In this document: one piece after another, positions 1 through 7,210 of the stretch | How positions within the stretch are numbered: the first letter of the stretch is position 1 | Layout of the letters: the number at the start of each line of letters is the position of its first letter | Source of the DNA: DATJSJ01 sp035504175 | GTDB taxonomy: Bacteria > Pseudomonadota > Alphaproteobacteria > Acetobacterales > Acetobacteraceae | Direction of reading: 5' to 3' | Length of the DNA stretch: 19,310 nucleotides | NCBI GenBank assembly: GCA_035504175.1 | Contig: DATJSJ010000192.1 | Coordinates: 1-19,310, forward strand | The notes under the pieces: generated by a model | Seen by the model: the letters and a program-made list of their open reading frames with translations, nothing else | What the model was told of the DNA's origin: nothing | Databases searched by the model: none | Made by a program: the position numbers and the translations under genes

Positions 1-2
1 GG

Positions 3-1808
3 GCGCCCAATCTTATCGGCATCGAGAATGGCAATCTCGGCAGAGTCGCCTGGTCCCGCGACGGCCGCACGCTGTTCGCCGCAGGCGGACACTGGGAGAA
101 CGATGCAAGGTCGGTCTTCGCCTGGAGCAACGGCGGCGCCGGGGCACGGCACATATTGCCGGGCGGCCTCGACACGGTGATGAGTCTCGTCCCGCTGCCC
201 GGCGGCGACCTGCTGGTCGCGGCGGCGGACCCGTTGCTCGCTCGCGTCGGCGCAGACGGCACAACCCGCTGGTCGCATCCGGCGCCCAAGGCCGACTTCC
301 GAAACCAAAGGGGATCGCTCTCCGTCTCGGCCGATGGCTCGGTCGTCGATTTTGCCTTCTTGGAGTGGGGGAAACAGGGGGCGCGGTTCGATATGGCGAC
401 GCGGCAGCTCCGACTCGCTCCGCCCGCCGATCGGCGAACCGCACCGCCGCGCCAGAACGGGCTGCCGATCCGCGACTGGCTCGACACGACCCACCCGACG
501 CTCGACGGCAGGCCGCTGCAGCTCTACGCGTACGAGACATCGCGAAGCATCGCCATCCATCCCAAGGACGACCGCTTCGTGCTCGGCGCCGACTGGTTTT
601 TGCGCGCCTTCGATGCCAAGGGCGCGCCGCTCTGGACCCGCCCGACGCCGGGCGTCGCCTGGGCGGTCAACATCTCCGGCGACGGCAGGCTGGTGGTCGC
701 CGCCTATAACGACGGCACGATCCGCTGGCACCGGATGAGCGACGGGGCGGAACTGCTCGCCTTCATGCCGCTGCCCGACCGAACCAACTGGGTCGCCTGG
801 ACGCCGGAGGGCTTCTACGCCGCCAGCGCCGGCGCGCATGGCGTGCTGCGCTGGCTGGTCAATCGCGGCTGGGACGCGGCGGCCGAGACCGTGCCGATCG
901 AGGACATCGCCGGCTCCTATCGCCCAACCGTGCTGCCGCTGGTGCTGCAGGAGCTGGAAACCCCGCGCGCCGTCGGCCTCGCGGTGATGGCCGAGCTGAG
1001 CCACGAGATCCAGATTCGCACCCACAGCGCGGTGCCGCCCGGCGCGCGATTGCACCTGCTCACCATCGGGATCAGCGCCTACAATCCCGACTACGCCAGG
1101 ACGCTGCGCCTGCATTACGCCGACCGCGACGCCAGCGACCTCGCCAGTGCGATCACCAGCACCCAGGGCAGCCTCTACGCCGGCGGGATCCGCGAGATGG
1201 TGCTGCTGAACCAGGACGCCAACCGCGCCGGCATCCTGCGCGCGCTCGCGACCATGCGCAGCGAGATGGCGGCGAGCCAGCCGGGCGATCTCGCCGTCGT
1301 GCACTTCTCCGGCCACGGCGCGATGATCGACGGCCGGCTCTACCTGCTGCCATACGACGTCGACGCGCGCGATCCGGTCGCGATCACCGACAAGGGCATC
1401 GCGATCGACGATCTGCGCGCCCGGCTGCTGGACCTCGCGCAATACGGCCGCGTCCTCGTTTTGCTCGACGCCTGCCATGCCGGGGCGACGACGATGGACG
1501 GCGCGACGCTGGCGATGGATTCGACCAAGCTGCGCACCGGGCTCGCCGCCGCCAACGTCACCGTGCTGACCTCCTCCAGCGGGCTCGAACTCTCGCGCGA
1601 GAACGCGCAATGGCAGCACGGCGCCTTCACCCGCGCCCTGCTCGACGCGTTCGACAACCCGGCGGCCGACACGGACCGCAACGGGCTGATCAGCACCAAC
1701 GGCCTCGCACATTTCGTGGTCAACGACGTCGAAACACTGACCAACGGCACGCAGCATCCGGAGATGGAGATCCGCTTCGACACGACCGTGTTCGCCAGCG
1801 GCGAGTAG
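3..1808 (+). CDS. WD40-repeat caspase-like cysteine protease (5' end outside window)
   Basis: The reading frame is open from the window edge, so the gene starts upstream and about 601 residues are visible. The N-terminal part has WD40-type blades (for example GRVAWSRDGRTLFAAGG near nt 40-90, and VNISGDGRLVVAAYNDGTIRW near nt 670-730). The C-terminal part is a peptidase C14 (caspase/metacaspase) domain beginning at LLTIGISAYN (about nt 1060). The catalytic dyad is present: His in HFSGHG (codon 1314-1316) and Cys in LLDACHAG (codon 1473-1475). Near the end, DTDRNGLIS resembles an EF-hand calcium loop, as in many bacterial caspase homologues. The family cleaves proteins, often after Arg/Lys, and WD40-caspases are implicated in stress, cell death or defence; the actual substrate here is unknown. 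A TTG at 156 is only an internal codon, because the WD40 pattern continues upstream of it. Domain assignment is very safe; physiological role is not. Confidence 0.93.
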   Translation, partial: APNLIGIENGNLGRVAWSRDGRTLFAAGGHWENDARSVFAWSNGGAGARHILPGGLDTVMSLVPLPGGDLLVAAADPLLARVGADGTTRWSHPAPKADFRNQRGSLSVSADGSVVDFAFLEWGKQGARFDMATRQLRLAPPADRRTAPPRQNGLPIRDWLDTTHPTLDGRPLQLYAYETSRSIAIHPKDDRFVLGADWFLRAFDAKGAPLWTRPTPGVAWAVNISGDGRLVVAAYNDGTIRWHRMSDGAELLAFMPLPDRTNWVAWTPEGFYAASAGAHGVLRWLVNRGWDAAAETVPIEDIAGSYRPTVLPLVLQELETPRAVGLAVMAELSHEIQIRTHSAVPPGARLHLLTIGISAYNPDYARTLRLHYADRDASDLASAITSTQGSLYAGGIREMVLLNQDANRAGILRALATMRSEMAASQPGDLAVVHFSGHGAMIDGRLYLLPYDVDARDPVAITDKGIAIDDLRARLLDLAQYGRVLVLLDACHAGATTMDGATLAMDSTKLRTGLAAANVTVLTSSSGLELSRENAQWQHGAFTRALLDAFDNPAADTDRNGLISTNGLAHFVVNDVETLTNGTQHPEMEIRFDTTVFASGE

Positions 1809-1909
1809 CGGGTGCGAAAACAGAATCCCGTGAGCGCGCCGAGGCCGCGATGCCGGCACGGCCGCCCGGGCCGGCCGCGACGACGGCCGCTCCCGGTCCC
1901 CGTCGCGCT

Positions 1910-1929
1910 CCGCGCCGGACCCGGCGCGG
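1910..1929. terminator. Perfect GC hairpin after the caspase gene
   Basis: CCGCGCCGG and CCGGCGCGG form a 9-bp perfect inverted repeat around two bases (in practice a 7-8 bp stem), about 100 bases after the caspase stop. There is no T-run, so intrinsic termination is uncertain. Confidence 0.35.
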
Positions 1930-1938
1930 ACAAACTGG

Positions 1939-1967
1939 TTGAGCAAGGGCCGAACGGTCGGTAGCTT
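1939..1967 (+). promoter_or_regulatory. Candidate sigma70-type promoter for the AAA ATPase gene
   Basis: TTGAGC (1939-1944) and TAGCTT (1962-1967) are separated by 17 bases, 35 bases before the ATG at 2003. The -10 match is only moderate and the call rests on pattern alone. Confidence 0.3.
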
Positions 1968-2002
1968 CCGCCGCCTATTACCGAGATTGCGCATCCACGC
2001 TC

Positions 2003-3817
2003 ATGCCCTTGGACGAATCGATTACCGATCCGCCGTCGCACCGAGCCACGCCGCCGCCGCTGCGCCCGACCCTCGCGCCGGAGCTGGCGATCAACCACAC
2101 GCAGTGGCAGCGCGCGCGGGACGCCGTCCTGGAGGCCATCGCCGAGGGCGCGCGCGTCATCGTGCTGGAGGGCGAGCCCGGCACGGGCAAGACCCTGCTG
2201 CTGCAGGCGCTGGCCGCGGAGCTGCAGCAGGCCGGGCATCCGGCCCGCATGGTGTGGCGCCCCGATCTGGAGCAGGCCGCACCGGAGCCATCGTTCCGCC
2301 TGGTCGACGAGGCCGGCCGCGCCGGTCCCGCCACCATCGCCGCCCTGGCGGCACCCCCCGGCTGCGTGCTGGCGGTGCTGCCATCGCAGGCCGGCGCGAT
2401 CCGGGCGCAAATCCCCGGCGCGGTGATCGTGAAGCTGAACCCGGTCGAGCCGGACGAGGCGGCGTCGTTCGTCAACCAGCGCCTGGCCCTGGCCGGCCTG
2501 CCGGCGGAGCAGCTGCAGGACGCGGCGCTGGCCCGGCTGTGCGAGAGCGCCGGCGGCAATGCCCGCGAACTGACCCTGCTGCTCGCCGCCGCGATCAATT
2601 TCGCCGCCGCCTCCGATGCCGCCCAGGTCGAGCCCGCGCATGTCGACGAAGCGGTGGTGCTGCGCCACGGCCCGCTCGGCCGCGCCAGGACGCCACGACC
2701 GCCCGTCGGCCTTGCCGACGCGCTCGCCGCCTTCGCGGACCGCCTGCCGGAAGCGGCCGCCCTGGCCGGCCGCATCCGGGCCGCGCCTCCCCCGAATGCG
2801 ACCGAGCCGGCCGCGCCGCCGGACATCGCACCCGAACCCGCCGAACCACCGGCCGCCGAGCCCGCCGAGGCGACGCTGCCGCCGGCGCATCCGTCCGCGC
2901 CGATGCTCGAGGCGGAACCCGCGGCCACGGGCGAGCCGGACGCGACGTCGGACGCCGGACCCGAACCCGAAGCCGAACCCGAGGCCGCCCTGGCGGCTCC
3001 GGCGCTGCCCACAGGCGATCCGGCCGCCCGGGCGCTGGTGCGCAATGCTGCCGCGGCGGAGTTGCCGGTCGCCGGACCCGCCGCCCCGCCCGCTGCCCCA
3101 GAGCCCGAGCCGGAGCGCGTGTCCGGATCGCGCGTGCGGTCCTGGCGTTGGGTCGGGGTCGCGGCTGCGATCGCCGCCGCGGTGCTGCTGCTGTCGCCGT
3201 TGCGGCCGCATCGCGGCACGTCGCTGTATGGCCGCCACGCGGCCGCTCTGCCGGCGATCACGGCCGCGGCGATCGTGGCGCCGCCGGCGCCGCTGCCCGC
3301 GCCGCCACCGGACCTGGCCGCGATGCCGCCCCGCCCAGTCCTCGTCGCGGCGCCCGGCCCGGCGCCGGTGCCGCCGGTGCCACCCGGCACGGTCATCGCG
3401 GCCCGGGCGGCAGGGGAGGTGCCGGCACCCACGCTCGCCGACGCGGCGGCCCCCGCGACGCCGGGTGCGGCGGCCGCGACCGCGCCGGCGCCACTTCCGA
3501 CGCCGTGCCGCGTCCTGATCCACATCCCCTGGGCCGACGCCTCGGCGCGGGCGCGCGCCGATGCGATCGTCCAGACGCTGCGGGACGCCGGCGCCACGGT
3601 GCCGGCGCCGACCGCGATCGGCCGCCTAGCGGCGCGTGCGGCGCCCGGCAGCGCCGCCGGCGCGCTGACGCTGCGCTATCGCGCCGGGCGGGATGCGGCG
3701 ACGGCGGAGGCCGTGGCGCACGCCCTCGGACCGCAGGCCGAGCAGGCGGTGCTGGTCGCCGATCCGACGTTCCGCTTCCTGCCCGGCACCATCGAGATCG
3801 TGGTGCCGGGCCGCTGA
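2003..3817 (+). CDS. Membrane-anchored ExeA/GspA-like AAA ATPase with C-terminal LytR_C-like domain
   Basis: 604 aa. Residues about 30-235 form an AAA-type ATPase: Walker A GEPGTGKT (57-64) and a Walker B-like RLVDEA (99-104), as in ExeA/GspA/MshM-type ATPases. Residues about 250-375 are a low-complexity Pro/Ala/Glu linker. One transmembrane helix follows (about 381-400, GVAAAIAAAVLLLSPL), then a second Pro/Ala linker. The last 100 residues (from CRVLIHIP) have the shape of a LytR_C or SPOR-like domain: a chain of residues RADAIVQTLRDAGATV followed by LRYRAGRDAATAEAVAHALG. The topology implies a cytoplasmic ATPase linked across the inner membrane to a periplasmic domain, perhaps touching peptidoglycan or a secretion apparatus. 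The ATG at 2003 has no clear Shine-Dalgarno but begins just before the conserved region. No secretion genes are nearby, so the partner is unknown. The ATPase call is firm, the C-terminal domain tentative. Confidence 0.88.
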   Translation: MPLDESITDPPSHRATPPPLRPTLAPELAINHTQWQRARDAVLEAIAEGARVIVLEGEPGTGKTLLLQALAAELQQAGHPARMVWRPDLEQAAPEPSFRLVDEAGRAGPATIAALAAPPGCVLAVLPSQAGAIRAQIPGAVIVKLNPVEPDEAASFVNQRLALAGLPAEQLQDAALARLCESAGGNARELTLLLAAAINFAAASDAAQVEPAHVDEAVVLRHGPLGRARTPRPPVGLADALAAFADRLPEAAALAGRIRAAPPPNATEPAAPPDIAPEPAEPPAAEPAEATLPPAHPSAPMLEAEPAATGEPDATSDAGPEPEAEPEAALAAPALPTGDPAARALVRNAAAAELPVAGPAAPPAAPEPEPERVSGSRVRSWRWVGVAAAIAAAVLLLSPLRPHRGTSLYGRHAAALPAITAAAIVAPPAPLPAPPPDLAAMPPRPVLVAAPGPAPVPPVPPGTVIAARAAGEVPAPTLADAAAPATPGAAAATAPAPLPTPCRVLIHIPWADASARARADAIVQTLRDAGATVPAPTAIGRLAARAAPGSAAGALTLRYRAGRDAATAEAVAHALGPQAEQAVLVADPTFRFLPGTIEIVVPGR

Positions 3818-3887
3818 CGCGCGGCGGGACGCACCACCGCCCCGGTTGACCTCCAGCCGGACCTGGCCGCTCCTGTGCCGGGTCGCC

Positions 3888-3904
3888 GCCGCCCTCCGGG
3901 CGGC
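3888..3904. terminator. Hairpin between ATPase and lipoprotein genes
   Basis: GCCGCCC-TCC-GGGCGGC is a perfect 7-bp stem with a 3-base loop, about 70 bases after the ATPase stop and 26 before the next ATG. No T-run follows; it may end the ATPase transcript or fold in the leader of the lipoprotein mRNA. Confidence 0.3.
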
Positions 3905-3929
3905 CGCCACACGCGGATGGAGGCACCGG

Positions 3930-4322
3930 ATGCGCCGAACCCTGCCCGCCCTGCTGCTCGCCGCCACCCTCGCCGGCTGCGGCGGCAACACCTCGTCCGG
4001 CCGCTATGTCGGCGACGTGACCCCCGAGGCGGCGGGCCGCGCCTGCGAGGCCACGCGCGGCCTGCTGCAGCTCGACGGCACGCATTTCCTCTTCACCCCG
4101 GCCGAGGGCGTGATCGTGATCCAGGGCACGCGCGACCAGAGCGGCGCGTTGCATGGCTCGGCGACCTTCTCCGGCGCGTCGCACCAGGCTTTCGTCATGA
4201 GCTTCCAGGGCAAGCTCACCGGCGAGACGATCAGCGGCGAGCTGGTGACGCCGCGCTGCCGTTCCCGGGTGGCGCTGGCGTTGATCCAGCGCGGGCTCGG
4301 CGAGGACGTGCTGCGGAACTAG
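3930..4322 (+). CDS. Small predicted lipoprotein of unknown function
   Basis: 130 aa. The start ATG at 3930 is supported by a GGAGG Shine-Dalgarno (3919-3923) six bases upstream; longer in-frame readings upstream lack such support. The N-terminus is a classic lipoprotein signal: MRRTLPALLLAATLAGC with lipobox LAGC, so the mature protein should be lipidated on Cys17 and membrane-anchored in the periplasm. Lipobox position +2 is Gly, not Asp, which fits outer-membrane sorting by the enterobacterial rule, though that rule is uncertain here. The mature part looks beta-rich (DGTHFLFTPAEGVIVIQGTRD, then GSATFSG, MSFQGKLTGETISGELVTPRC), with Cys residues near each end that could form a disulfide. 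No family is recognised. It is separated from both neighbours by hairpins and is probably expressed alone. Confidence 0.82.
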   Translation: MRRTLPALLLAATLAGCGGNTSSGRYVGDVTPEAAGRACEATRGLLQLDGTHFLFTPAEGVIVIQGTRDQSGALHGSATFSGASHQAFVMSFQGKLTGETISGELVTPRCRSRVALALIQRGLGEDVLRN

Positions 4323-4328
4323 GAAGCC

Positions 4329-4350
4329 GGCGCGCGCGTGGACGCGCGCC
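4329..4350. terminator. Hairpin just after the lipoprotein stop
   Basis: GGCGCGCG-CGTGGA-CGCGCGCC gives a perfect 8-bp stem with a 6-base loop, starting 7 bases after the lipoprotein stop codon. There is no U-tract, so it is a terminator-like structure only. Confidence 0.4.
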
Positions 4351-4394
4351 CGGGCCGCCGCCATGCTGGCGCGCATGGTGCGTCCGAGTCGGGC

Positions 4395-5189
4395 ATGATC
4401 GAGCTGAGTGTCTCGCTGGTTCTGCTCGTCGTGCTGCTGGCCAGCGCCTGGGCGTGTCTGTCCGTGCAGCATCTGCTGCCCGAGCCGCACCGCTCGCGCG
4501 AGACGGTCGAGTTCGTCCGCCTGGTCAACGCCATGATGGTGACGTTCACGGCGCTGGTGCTCGGATTGCTGATCACTTCGGTGAAGGCGGATTTCGATGG
4601 TGTCGGCGCGGATGTGCGCGGCTTCTCGATCCAGATCATCGAGCTGAACCGGCTGCTGCACGATTACGGACCCGACACGGCGCCGGAGCGTGCGCTGTTG
4701 CGCGAGTACACCGCGGCGGCGATCGCCACCACCTGGACGGAGGAGAAGGCGCCGCCGGGGGCGCAGCGTCCGGCGCCGAGTCCGACCGATACCGGCGAGG
4801 AGAATTCCGCCCTCGGCCGGATGCTGGAGCAGATCGGCCGCATGTTGCGTGGGCTGCAGCCGAGCGATCCGGCGCAGCGCCTGCTTGCGGCGCAGGCGCG
4901 CACCCGGTTCGAGTCGCTGATGGAGCGGCGCTGGCGGCTGATCGAGGATTCGAGCAGCCAGATCTCGGTGCCGTTCTATCTGGTGATGGTGTTCTGGCTG
5001 GTCGTGATCTTTGCCAGTTTCGGCCTCAGCGCGCCGCGCAACATGCTGGTCTACGTCACGATCCTGCTGTGTGCGATATCGATCGCGTCGGCGGTGTTCG
5101 TGACGTTGGAGATGAGCACGCCGTTCGGCGGTTTCGTCACCGTCTCGAGTGCGCCGATGCGTGACGCCTTGGCGCATGTGGGGGGCTAG
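4395..5189 (+). CDS. DUF4239-like (bestrophin-like) four-helix membrane protein
   Basis: 264 aa from ATG 4395. Topology matches the DUF4239 family: two N-terminal helices (about 4-25 and 44-63), a hydrophilic mostly helical middle of about 130 residues (containing ADVRGFSIQIIELNRLLHDYG), and two C-terminal helices (about 194-213 and 216-239) followed by the typical tail LEMSTPFGGFVTVSSAPMRD. The family is described as bestrophin-like, hence a possible channel, but function is not established. A GTG at 4338 in the same frame would add 19 non-membrane residues and falls inside the hairpin after the previous gene; ATG 4395 directly precedes the first helix and is preferred, although its Shine-Dalgarno is weak. 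The ATG overlaps the stop of an 11-codon upstream ORF (4363-4398). A double-hairpin repeat follows the stop. Confidence 0.85.
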   Translation: MIELSVSLVLLVVLLASAWACLSVQHLLPEPHRSRETVEFVRLVNAMMVTFTALVLGLLITSVKADFDGVGADVRGFSIQIIELNRLLHDYGPDTAPERALLREYTAAAIATTWTEEKAPPGAQRPAPSPTDTGEENSALGRMLEQIGRMLRGLQPSDPAQRLLAAQARTRFESLMERRWRLIEDSSSQISVPFYLVMVFWLVVIFASFGLSAPRNMLVYVTILLCAISIASAVFVTLEMSTPFGGFVTVSSAPMRDALAHVGG

Positions 5190-5214
5190 CCTTGCCCCCA
5201 AGCCACGGAAAACG

Positions 5215-5248
5215 AATGGGGGTCTGGGGCCTCAGGCCCCAGCGGGGT
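5215..5248 (+). repeat. Intergenic double-hairpin repeat, copy 1 (terminator-like)
   Basis: These 34 bases are an exact match, in inverted orientation, to 13838-13871. The core CTGGGGCCTCAGGCCCCAG (5224-5242) is a 9-bp stem around one base. A second hairpin, CAGGGGC-GGA-GCCCCTG (5251-5267), follows and then a pyrimidine-rich stretch (CCTTCTTCCTATT). It sits between the convergent genes ending at 5189 (+) and 5250 (-), so it can serve as a bidirectional terminator. The minus-strand gene's stop codon lies in this element, so its last residues are encoded by the second hairpin. Confidence 0.8.
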
Positions 5249-5249
5249 T

Positions 5250-5960
5250 TCAGGGGCGGAGCCCCTGATCCTTCTTCCTATTCAACCCCACCACGATGAT
5301 CCCCACCGCCTCCTTATGCCACCGCTGCACCGCCTTATGATCGGCCCCCAGCAGCGCGCCCAGTCGCCGCCAAGGATAGAGGTGCCGCTCGCTCAGCGGG
5401 TGCACCAGCGCGCGCGCACCGACGATCCGCCGCAGCACGCGGCGGTCCTCGGGGATCAGTGCGATCCAGGCGAGTGCCTCGTCCATTGCGGTGATCCGCG
5501 CCGCCGGCGGCACCGGGATGCGTGCGCGCACCGCCTCCCAGCCGTAGCCCTCGCTCGGGTTCGGCATCACCGCGAGCCGCGACTGGCGCAGCCGCGTGCT
5601 GTAGCCGCCTTCCGGCAGGGCGAGCAGGGTCCGCCCCGCCTCTTCCAGCCGCGCCACCACGAGCTCGGCGTCCCACAGCGCATCCGTCGCGTCCCAGGCG
5701 CCCGGCGCCGCGCCATTCGCGCCAAACGCTGCGCCATCGGCATGGCGCGCGCCGGCGGGCGTCACGCCGGCTTCGGCGGTGCCCGTCGCGCCATATCCCC
5801 CTTTCTGCGAAAGGGGGTATGGCGCGGACCGCCCGGCCGCTGCCCGGCCCGCGCCATTCGCGCCGCATGCCGCGCCATTCGGCGTCGCACGACGCGTCGC
5901 GTCGGCGGTGTCGGAGCCTCCGGCCAGGTCGCGCGCGCGCGCGGAAATCGTCGATGCCAT
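5250..5960 (-). CDS. DUF6362-like protein with repeat-built N-terminal extension
   Basis: 236 aa. ATG at 5958-5960 is preceded by AGGAG (minus strand, about 5966-5971), five bases away, and begins 2 bases after the ATPase stop, so it is the last gene of the operon. Residues about 75-236 resemble DUF6362, a small helical family common in alphaproteobacterial phages and islands: AELVVARLEEAGRTLLALPEGG, then YGWEAVRARIPVPPAARITAMDEALAWIALIPEDRRVL (split over 110-165), then PWRRLGALLGADHKAVQRWHKEA, an HTH-like segment. This suggests DNA binding; no function is established. Residues 1-75 are low complexity (Gly/Ala/Asn) with repeated GANGA units, produced by ATGGCGC DNA repeats, and are unlike the conserved part. 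The C-terminus (DQGLRP) is read from an intergenic hairpin, so the end of this gene may have been altered by that element. Confidence 0.75.
   Translation of the reverse strand: MASTISARARDLAGGSDTADATRRATPNGAACGANGAGRAAAGRSAPYPLSQKGGYGATGTAEAGVTPAGARHADGAAFGANGAAPGAWDATDALWDAELVVARLEEAGRTLLALPEGGYSTRLRQSRLAVMPNPSEGYGWEAVRARIPVPPAARITAMDEALAWIALIPEDRRVLRRIVGARALVHPLSERHLYPWRRLGALLGADHKAVQRWHKEAVGIIVVGLNRKKDQGLRP
5708..5881. repeat. Cluster of ATGGCGC repeats with a long palindrome inside a gene
   Basis: ATGGCGC or its complement occurs at 5710-5716, 5731-5737, 5742-5748, 5788-5794, 5819-5825, 5851-5857 and 5872-5878. Two copies (5731-5748) form GCGCCAT-CGGC-ATGGCGC. Another pair closes a large hairpin: left arm 5787-5805, loop TGC, right arm 5809-5826, with one bulged T. 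A 16-base unit (5708-5723) recurs exactly at 5849-5864, and its first 12 bases again at 5870-5881. All of it is translated in frame as the N-terminal extension of the DUF6362-like protein, including YPLSQKGGYG from the hairpin. Confidence 0.85.
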
Positions 5961-5962
5961 CG

Positions 5963-7210
5963 TCAGCTCCTGCCTTTCCAAGCAAAACCGGAGGTCGCGT
6001 CCGACGGCGCGCCCGGCGCCGGTCGTTTCGCGTCCACCACGCGCACGCCGCGCCGCGTCTTGCGCTGCGCCTCGTCGCGATACTCGGCCTCGAACAGCAA
6101 TCCGGTGCGCAGCCAGGTGTCGATCACCTCGGCCGCCTGCTGCTCGGTCAATCCGAACTGATCGATCAGTACGCGCCCGGCCCAGCGCTCGGCCCCGAGG
6201 CCGCGGCGGTGCGGCGCGTAGAGCGTGCCGCGTCCCGGCCCGGTCGCGATGCGATCGAGGGCGGCGTTGCAATCCGCGTCCGACAGCCGCGCCCAGACCG
6301 ATTGCGGCGTCCAGGGCAGCAGTGCCGCGACCTGGTCGCCGGCCGGGTAATCGGTGCTGGCATTGCCGAGTGCGACCGATTCCAGGCGGAACCAGCGTGC
6401 GCGTTCCGCGCGCGGTGCGAGATTGGCCTTGCCGTCGTCGAGGCGCACGTGGCGCCAGCGTTCCGTCCCCGGAACGCTGAGTCCGTCCGCCTCTTCCGCG
6501 GTCATCGGCGACAGCAGGAAGGCGCTGCGCGCGGCGTCGATCAGCGCGCGGCCGCCGCGGGCGGTGTCGATGTCCGGCCCCAGGCCGGTGCCCTGCGCCT
6601 TGCGCACGTGATGCACCAGCAGCACCGCGGCGCCGGTCGCTTCCGCGACCTCCGCCCAGGCGGTGGCGGCGGCGTCCATGTGCGGATTGCTGTTCTCGTC
6701 GAGGCCGTGCGACTTGACGAACGGATCGACGACGATGAGGCCGATGCCGCGGGCCCGTGCCTCCTCGATCAGCGGCGCCCGGTCGGGGTGGCGGATCACC
6801 GCGCCGTCCTCGAGCTGCGCCATGCACACGCGGCGCTGCCGGCCGGAATGCAGGAACAGCCGGTCGCGCAGCTCCGCCGGGTCGAGCCGGTGCAGCATGA
6901 GGATCGCCGCCAGCCGGCGGTCGAGCTCGTCCATCGGGTCTTCGAGGTTCAGCACCCAGGCCGGCACGGAGCGGTGCACGGTCTCGTCCAGGATCGGCCG
7001 CCCGGTCGCGATCGCCACCGCCACCGCGAGCGCGTAGGCCGATTTGCCGACGCCGCCCGGCGAGACCAGGACGGAGACGAAGCGGCAGACCAGCCGCGCG
7101 CCGTACAGCCATTCCCGCGGCGGAATGGTGGCCGGATCGGGCAGGCGCGCCGGCTGCGCCCGCAGGCGTGCCGCCTCCCACTCCCTCCACAGGGTTTCGG
7201 TATCACTCAC
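5963..7210 (-). CDS. RepA-like AAA_25 (RecA-fold) ATPase, probable replicative helicase of a mobile element
   Basis: 415 aa. The GTG start (7208-7210) overlaps the TGA of the upstream gene by 4 bases (GTGA), indicating translational coupling; upstream in-frame codons lie inside that gene. Walker A SPGGVGKS (residues 50-57), Walker B-like GLIVVDP (about 157-163), the VHHVRK motif (199-204) and RGGRALIDAARSAFLL (about 217-232) are the hallmarks of the RSF1010 RepA / AAA_25 group of hexameric helicase-like ATPases. The C-terminal third (about 270-400) contains a possible winged-helix (QFGLTEQQAAEVIDTWLRTG). Such proteins unwind DNA for plasmid or phage replication. Context (divergent XRE repressor, small HTH proteins) fits a replication module. 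No primase, integrase or origin is recognised nearby. The family call is strong; the helicase role is inferred. Confidence 0.88.
   Translation of the reverse strand: MSDTETLWREWEAARLRAQPARLPDPATIPPREWLYGARLVCRFVSVLVSPGGVGKSAYALAVAVAIATGRPILDETVHRSVPAWVLNLEDPMDELDRRLAAILMLHRLDPAELRDRLFLHSGRQRRVCMAQLEDGAVIRHPDRAPLIEEARARGIGLIVVDPFVKSHGLDENSNPHMDAAATAWAEVAEATGAAVLLVHHVRKAQGTGLGPDIDTARGGRALIDAARSAFLLSPMTAEEADGLSVPGTERWRHVRLDDGKANLAPRAERARWFRLESVALGNASTDYPAGDQVAALLPWTPQSVWARLSDADCNAALDRIATGPGRGTLYAPHRRGLGAERWAGRVLIDQFGLTEQQAAEVIDTWLRTGLLFEAEYRDEAQRKTRRGVRVVDAKRPAPGAPSDATSGFAWKGRS

Noticed and set aside
1340..3597. Long minus-strand open frames opposite the caspase and ATPase genes
   Set aside because: They are Arg/Gly/Ala-rich mirror readings, typical in GC-rich DNA where the opposite strand rarely has stops; no domains.
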